23,051 bases of DNA from JAMOBE01 sp039908285 (GTDB lineage Bacteria > Pseudomonadota > Alphaproteobacteria > Rhodospirillales > Rhodospirillaceae): the NCBI GenBank assembly GCA_039908285.1, contig JAMOBE010000058.1, positions 1 through 23,051 of the forward strand, written 5' to 3'. Both the position numbers and the translations under genes were made by a program. The number at the start of each line of letters is the position of its first letter. Positions within the stretch are counted from its first letter, which is position 1. The notes under the pieces were generated by a model. It ran no database searches. It saw only the letters and a program-made list of their open reading frames with translations, and was not told the DNA's origin. This document shows positions 21,652 through 23,051 of the stretch, piece after piece.

Positions 21652-22161
21652 ATGACCCCGATCGTCCGTATTGTCCGCGCCCTCCTCTGCGTCCTTGTCG
21701 TTCTTGCCATATCCGGTTTCGCCGGCGAAGCCCGGGCCGGCGTCAAGAATGGGGACAAGTTCGGCGACTGGATCATCGCCTGCGAAAAGCCCGATCCGAA
21801 TCAGCCGGAAGCCTGCTATCTGGTGCAGACTCAGCTCTCCGACGGGGCGCGTCTGCTTCAGGTCACCTTCGCCTATCGCCCCGATGGCACGTTCGTGGGG
21901 TTGTTTACCGTGCCGCTCGGGATTCTCATTCCTACCGGTGTCGCGATCAAGATCGACGAGGGGGAACAGCTTGCCCTGACCCTCATCCGCTGCCTGCCGG
22001 ACGGCTGCCGCGCCAATATTCACTTCGACAAGAAGGTGGTCGAGGATCTGAAAAAGGCCAAGAAAATCCTGGTCGGATTTGCCGATGGCGCGAGCAAGCA
22101 GACCTACACCGCCACCATATCGACCGAGGGCATGGCCAAGGGCATGAATGCGCTGAAATAG
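21652..22161 (+). CDS. Invasion-associated locus B (IalB) family secreted protein
   Basis: A 169-residue exported protein. The signal peptide (ALLCVLVVLAISGFAGEARA) is followed by GDKFGDWIIACEKP, the hallmark start of the IalB family, with four cysteines in the mature part (Cys44, Cys55, Cys114, Cys119) that match the family's usual disulfide pattern. The family is widespread in alphaproteobacteria; it was named in Bartonella for a role in red-cell invasion, but in free-living species its role is unknown. The C-terminal region is basic (KKVVEDLKKAKKILVGF). The gene stands 25 bases ahead of the methyltransferase gene and may be co-transcribed with it. Confidence 0.87.
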   Translation: MTPIVRIVRALLCVLVVLAISGFAGEARAGVKNGDKFGDWIIACEKPDPNQPEACYLVQTQLSDGARLLQVTFAYRPDGTFVGLFTVPLGILIPTGVAIKIDEGEQLALTLIRCLPDGCRANIHFDKKVVEDLKKAKKILVGFADGASKQTYTATISTEGMAKGMNALK

Positions 22162-22186
22162 TACGCCACCAGGTGGGGTCGGTCCC

Positions 22187-22969
22187 GTGACATTTCACAT
22201 CTGGGAGGGAGTCTATCCCTCGTTCGCCGACGCTCCCGGCAAGGTCTCGGTAACCGGGGAGGGCGACGGCGGCTTCGAGGGCAGCCAGTGGCTGGAGAAG
22301 TCAGTCCGCCGCGCGGTGGAAGCCAGGGACCGCATGCGGTCCCCCCGCACCATCAAGCCCGCCGCCCTGGCCCGGGACTACGTACTGCCGGTGGTGGCTG
22401 CCCTGGCCCATTCCGGCGACCGCCCGCTTTCCGTCCTCGACTTTGGCGGCGGCCTCGCCATCAGCTATTTCGGGGCCGAGGCGGCCCTGCCGGCCGGGCG
22501 CTCGCTGGTCTTCCACTGCCTGGAAAGCGAGGCGCTGCGCCGCGAAGCCAGTGCGCTGTTCACGGACTACCCGGACCTGCATTTCCACAGCGAGTTCGCA
22601 ACCGTGCCGAAACCGGTCGACGTGGTGCACGCGGGCAGCTCGTTGCAGTATGTCGAGGACTGGCGCGGCGTTCTCGGCCTCCTCTGCGGCTTTGCCCCGC
22701 GCTACCTGGTGCTGGCCGACATCCCGGCGTCGGACCTGGAGACCTTCGTGTCCATCCAGAACTACTACGAGCGCCACATCCGTCACTGGTTCTGGAACAT
22801 CGGCGAGTTCGTCGCCGCCGTCGAGGCCAACGGCTACCAGCTCCTTTACCGGTCCAATTACCAGGGCGTCTATCTCGGGCGCGAGGGGCCCTATCCCATG
22901 GACAATTTCCCGCCGGAGCGTCAACTTGGCCACTCCTGCCAGATGGTGTTCAGGAAGATCGGGGCATGA
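22187..22969 (+). CDS. TIGR04325-type putative methyltransferase
   Basis: A 260-residue protein whose start (IWEGVYPSFADAP) is the signature of the TIGR04325 family, putative SAM-dependent methyltransferases that occur in LPS and capsule biosynthesis loci. The Rossmann motif is VLDFGGGLAISYFG (83-96). VHAGSSLQYVEDW and LVLADIPASDLETFVSIQNY are other family blocks, and the C-terminal segment ends in CQMVFRK. GTG at 22187 is used as the start, because AGGTGG lies ten bases upstream and the family signature begins immediately after it. The target is probably a surface sugar, but this is inference. Confidence 0.85.
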   Translation: MTFHIWEGVYPSFADAPGKVSVTGEGDGGFEGSQWLEKSVRRAVEARDRMRSPRTIKPAALARDYVLPVVAALAHSGDRPLSVLDFGGGLAISYFGAEAALPAGRSLVFHCLESEALRREASALFTDYPDLHFHSEFATVPKPVDVVHAGSSLQYVEDWRGVLGLLCGFAPRYLVLADIPASDLETFVSIQNYYERHIRHWFWNIGEFVAAVEANGYQLLYRSNYQGVYLGREGPYPMDNFPPERQLGHSCQMVFRKIGA

Positions 22970-23051
22970 GAGCGATCGTGGAGTCGAGGCCATAGCATGC
23001 CGCGAAGACAGGTGCGACGTTGAGGGTCAAGGGCACGTCCAATACCCCACC
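22970..23051. other. Window end, no supported gene
   Basis: The last 82 bases contain no gene I can support. A TTG-initiated plus-strand frame (near 23020) stays open to the edge and could be the start of the next gene, but too little is visible. Confidence 0.3.

Overview
The window is GC-rich bacterial DNA, with G or C at most third codon positions. Its gene families (an IalB-family secreted protein, an SHP-type cytochrome with a DHC-type diheme cytochrome, an XrtA/PEP-CTERM-type exopolysaccharide block) point to an alphaproteobacterium, most likely in or near the Rhodospirillales. That placement rests on gene content alone. There are 22 protein genes I support, two gene remnants, one MITE-like element and two families of GC-rich palindromic repeats. 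I saw no rRNA, tRNA or CRISPR array.

Layout. 1-711: a palindromic repeat, an AT-richer stretch and a 3' gene remnant. 712-1341: a DnaQ-like 3'-5' exonuclease. 1420-1494: a scar of an IS3-type transposase. 1597-9285 (minus strand): a compact seven-gene block transcribed from about 9311. In transcription order it encodes a Wza-like export lipoprotein, a chain-length determinant, a BY-kinase-like ATPase, a beta-barrel outer-membrane protein, an ExeA-like ATPase, a polysaccharide deacetylase and a FemAB-like protein. This is the usual order of an XrtA-associated exopolysaccharide assembly/export block. The exosortase, the polyprenyl-phosphate sugar transferase and the glycosyltransferases are not in the window. 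A sigma70-like promoter with an overlapping inverted repeat lies upstream (9315-9346), and an inverted copy of the repeat found at position 1 lies just beyond it.

9565-11443: a CelD/BcsL-like acetyltransferase and a convergent YkgJ-type Cys-cluster protein, then a 159-bp MITE-like element with 17-bp perfect terminal repeats and a 4-bp flanking duplication. 11767-13799: a three-gene redox operon. It encodes a cytochrome b561-type membrane protein fused to a DHC-type diheme domain, an SHP-type monoheme cytochrome, and a free DHC diheme cytochrome, and it reads as a quinol-linked electron chain feeding a small-ligand-binding haem protein.

13806-19655: a second surface-polysaccharide region. A parallel beta-helix protein and a SAM methyltransferase (minus) are divergent from a second deacetylase (plus). 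A paired inverted repeat follows, then a YdcF-type membrane protein (minus) divergent, almost start to start, from a MOP-superfamily flippase (plus). 19652-22969: a secreted protein of unknown role, an exported type-1 copper protein, an IalB-family protein and a TIGR04325-type methyltransferase. The overall theme is envelope glycan assembly, modification and export, interrupted by a small periplasmic cytochrome module.
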